From: Azolla pinnata
Lineage: Eukaryota > Streptophyta > Polypodiopsida > Salviniales > Salviniaceae
Length of the DNA stretch: 45,000 nt
Assembly (NCBI GenBank): GCA_037176905.1
Contig: JBBBWG010000004.1
Span: 1-45,000, forward strand
Reading direction: 5' to 3'
Below are positions 42,621 through 45,000 of this stretch, one piece after another. The translations under genes were made by a program, and so were the position numbers. Numbering within the stretch: the first letter of the stretch is position 1; each line of letters starts with the position of its first letter. The notes beneath the pieces are model-generated. The model was not told the DNA's origin. It did not search any database and worked only from the letters and a program-made list of their open reading frames with translations.

Positions 42621-43550
42621 GGTTTGAAAGGCCACAACTCTGGGCACACTCCATCGGGAGAGGAAGGCAATGAAGAAGAACAGGGGAAAGAGGAAGCATC
42701 AAAGCAGCAAGTGGAAGAAGAGCACGGGAAGAAAGCCGGCGATCGTGGTGCAGCAGCTATGGCAGATGAGAAGGGTGCTGGTCTTCAAGGGCGAAGGAGG
42801 AGCAGGGTGTCGATCAACGAATCGGATTGGCGCGCATTCCGAGCGAGGTTAGTGGCAGGGGAGCAAGCACCCGTAGCATCAAGCGATCTAAGCCAAATGC
42901 CCTCTGGAGCGAGCGTTCCAACGATCAGTCTAGGGAAGTGTTGGGCACATCCTCTTCATGCCCCGGAGGCTGGATGCCTCCTCATAGCCACAGACAAGCT
43001 TGATGGGCAGATCGATTTCGAAAGGACCGTTATCTTGCTGCTCCGCTCCGGATCCAACAAACCGAGAGAGGGCCCCTTCGGAGTCATCCTGAACCGCCCA
43101 ACGTCCCAAACCATTAAGGAGCTCGACCACGAGAACAGGACATTGGCCGGTGTTTTCGGGGATTGCGAGTACTTCTACGGCGGGCCCCTCGAGTCGGAGC
43201 TCCTCCTCTTGCTGCAGGAGCAGGGGAAGGCTTCCACCAGCAAGAAGCAGTTCGAGGAGATCATCCCGGGCATCTCGCATATCCCCGCGGACAAGCTGCC
43301 GAATGCGGCCCGGCTGATGAAAGGCGGGGCTGTCAAAACCGGCGATTTCCGCTACTTCATCGGGTATTCGGGATGGGGCCTCGATCAGCTGCTGGATGAG
43401 ATCGAGGCTGGATATTGGTATGTAGCCTCTTGTAGCTCAGCTGTCCTCCAGGTAACCCCTGCTGACAAGCTATGGCAGAAAGTCCTGTGGCTGATGGGTG
43501 GGCACTATGCCGAGCTTAGCCGAAAGCCCCTAGATAGTGGCCCCCTATGA
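42621..43550 (+). CDS. YqgE/AlgH (DUF179) family protein, probably plastid
   Basis: The exon follows acceptor TCTCTGTCAG (42620) and ends at TGA 43548-43550; the frame is open from 42504. It begins with a Glu/Lys/Gln-rich stretch (EEGNEEEQGKEEASKQQVEE), then ESDWRAFRARLVAGEQ, the plant-type segment preceding the domain. The YqgE core follows: GCLLIATDKLDG, FERTVILLLRSG, GPFGVILNRPT, YFYGGPLESELL, then RYFIGYSGWGLDQLLDEIEA, YWYVASCSSAVL and LWQKVLWLMGG. These match the two halves of the bacterial YqgE fold, about 180-190 aa. The family is bacterial in origin and plastid-located in plants; its biochemical role is not established. The last exon has clearly higher G+C at third positions than TRA1. 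A polyadenylation-type AATAAA lies at 43601-43606. Confidence 0.9.
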   Translation, partial: GLKGHNSGHTPSGEEGNEEEQGKEEASKQQVEEEHGKKAGDRGAAAMADEKGAGLQGRRRSRVSINESDWRAFRARLVAGEQAPVASSDLSQMPSGASVPTISLGKCWAHPLHAPEAGCLLIATDKLDGQIDFERTVILLLRSGSNKPREGPFGVILNRPTSQTIKELDHENRTLAGVFGDCEYFYGGPLESELLLLLQEQGKASTSKKQFEEIIPGISHIPADKLPNAARLMKGGAVKTGDFRYFIGYSGWGLDQLLDEIEAGYWYVASCSSAVLQVTPADKLWQKVLWLMGGHYAELSRKPLDSGPL

Positions 43551-43600
43551 ATCTGTGTGTGTGGAGACAAAGTAGAGATGTTTTAGCGAGGTTTGGATAA

Positions 43601-43606
43601 AATAAA
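43601..43606 (+). terminator. AATAAA poly(A) signal of the YqgE gene
   Basis: The exact hexamer lies 51 bp after the stop codon, in a T- and GT-rich context. Confidence 0.5.
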
Positions 43607-44424
43607 TGAGATGGTATCTCGGTACCTGCATCCTCTTAGAATCCTGAGGATGTTGTATATTCTCTCCTACTGACTGACCCCCTCCTCCCCTTCCCCATAA
43701 AAAAGCTGAGAAGGAACAGACTCCTGAACCCAAGCCTCTTTTGCTTGTGTGTTTTGACCCCACCATCGATCGGTCGCCCCTACGCTTTCCTCTTCGTGTG
43801 CCGAGTTTCAGACGAAGAGGAAGCAAAACAAGGCGGCCATTCGGAAACTTGCCCTCCATTTGTGCTCCTCCTCTACATAGAAAAAGCATGCGGAAGAACG
43901 CATGAAATGAGAGTTTAGACTTGCTTCTTTCATGCCTTTCTTTGAACGGTTCGAGTGCAGGATGTATGCTTCTATCTGTTCACATCATTAAGCTGGATGT
44001 GCATACTGAGAAGTCTGTGGTGCTCCTTGCCCCTGGAAAAACTTGAATATCATCTAGGTTTATCTTAATATAGAAGTGGAGAAGATTGAATATTCTCACC
44101 AGTAGTGACTATTGCACGTATTTATGTATCTGTTTCTCAACTAACCATGCAGTGGAAAAATGTCCAAAGTTTAATGAGAATAGCTACATTAGGCATGATA
44201 TCCTTCTCAGGTTCACTAGTGTGATTGTTGTCAGGAATTGGGGGAATATTCACATACATAGCATCACTGACTGCTATGCATATTCATGTATCTAGGTCTT
44301 TTAACTAACCATGCCTGGGAAATACCAAATTTATGGCGTTTGTGCAATTATGTGCTTGATTGCAAAGCTATATTCCTTATTAGGACCTATTTCTGGAAGC
44401 CGATTATGCGATTCTGAGGCCGAG
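43607..44424. other. 3' flank, no gene seen
   Basis: A near-repeat joins two segments: TATTGCACGTATTTATGTATC, TGTTTCTCAACTAACCATGC (about 44109) and TATGCATATTCATGTATCTA, GGTCTTTTAACTAACCATGC (about 44275), about 165 bp apart. No coding exon or RNA gene is recognised. Confidence 0.4.
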
Positions 44425-44655
44425 TTCAGAGAGAGGATTTGATGATATGACTCAGAAGCTTTGTTTCTAAGGATTTGATGATATGATTAAAAAAAAAACT
44501 GCTTTCAGAGGATTTGACTGTGTGATTCAGAAGCTGGTTTTAGAGGGTTTGAGAATGCAATTGCAGAAGCTTTTTTCTGGTGATATGAGTCAGGAGCTGA
44601 TTCCAGAGGATTTGATGATATGAGGCAGGAGCCGATTCCAGAGGATTTGAAGATG
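44425..44655. repeat. ~35-60-bp imperfect tandem repeat, about 6 copies
   Basis: AGAGGATTTGATGATATGA and (C/G)AG(A/G)AGC(T/C)GATTCC words alternate with small changes (GGATTTGACTGTGTGATTC, GGGTTTGAGAATGCAATTG). The last two copies (from about 44590) are the best conserved. Confidence 0.8.
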
Positions 44656-45000
44656 AAAAACATATGTGCATATTTGCACATTGGAAGGTGAGAAACATAT
44701 TGTGAAAGCACATATTATGAGTGTTCTGATGGAAAAGCAATGCATATCAAACAGATTTTGGTGTAGTCATAAAGCAAATGTATAGAATGTACAAGATCAT
44801 CAGAAGGTTATCTGAACATGATAGATGTCTTCTTAGAGGCATTCACCAAAAAAACACTGCTCAGATTTGATCCTAACTCATACAGAAAGGTGCCATGAAA
44901 ATGAAAACTCGGGCTAACTTTGACGGAATCTCGCTCATGAGCCAGCTTAATCCGCAACATTCTTTCTGCAAAGTTGATGAATCAAATGAATCAAAGCTGA
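44656..45000. other. right end of window, nothing supported
   Basis: On the minus strand a TTTGCAG acceptor-like site near 44970 is followed by an open stretch reading RMLRIKLAHERDSVKVS. It could be the edge of an exon of a gene mostly outside the window, but there is too little to judge. Confidence 0.25.

Overview
The window is nuclear DNA of a land plant. The evidence is spliced genes with plant-type introns of about 70 to 600 bp, two genes that appear to start with plastid transit peptides, telomere-type TTTAGGG repeats, and protein families whose closest relatives are plant (a plant TRA1/TRRAP, DUF4057, plastid YqgE/AlgH). Compact introns and very many micro- and minisatellites would fit a non-seed plant (bryophyte, lycophyte or fern), but I cannot fix the lineage from sequence alone.

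Layout. 1-1150: a ~140-bp tandem repeat, then the last coding exon of a DUF4057 (HN1-like) gene on the plus strand. 1240-2365: a large 66-bp minisatellite with a 200-bp higher-order period. 3390-3906: a TATA box, purine-rich leader and a 70-codon ORF that looks like a secreted-peptide precursor, between two 31-bp minisatellites. 5727-9460 (minus): a multi-exon gene for a divergent NECAP-like PH-fold protein, with unresolved ends. 9620-12400: microsatellites, a ~240-275-bp tandem repeat and a CCAGTTT array. 12784-30655 (plus): a complete TRRAP/TRA1 gene. I could chain 36 exons in frame into 3868 codons, using one GC-AG intron. 31621-33758 (minus): a three-exon gene for a plastid-targeted glycine-rich single-pass membrane protein. 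33925-35612: degenerate telomere repeats in TTTAGGG orientation facing a CCCTAA-oriented array. 36470-37185: an acidic-coding ~100-bp repeat. 37560-37775 (minus): a small Cys-rich protein gene with a TATA box and a (TTAGGG)4 leader. 38145-40365: further repeats, including an ~880-bp GGACAT hexamer array. 40659-43550 (plus): a plastid-type first exon, a repeat-filled intron and a YqgE/AlgH (DUF179) domain. 43551-45000: 3' flank and a short minisatellite.

The genes do not form a pathway. They are independent housekeeping-type plant genes: chromatin acetyltransferase scaffold, vesicle-coat accessory, plastid proteins and unknowns, separated by fast-evolving tandem repeats. No transposon with intact coding capacity, no tRNA or rRNA gene and no CRISPR array was seen. 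The items most worth following are the secreted-peptide candidate, the in-frame exitron and GC-AG intron in TRA1, the inverted telomeric arrays, and the acidic repeat module.
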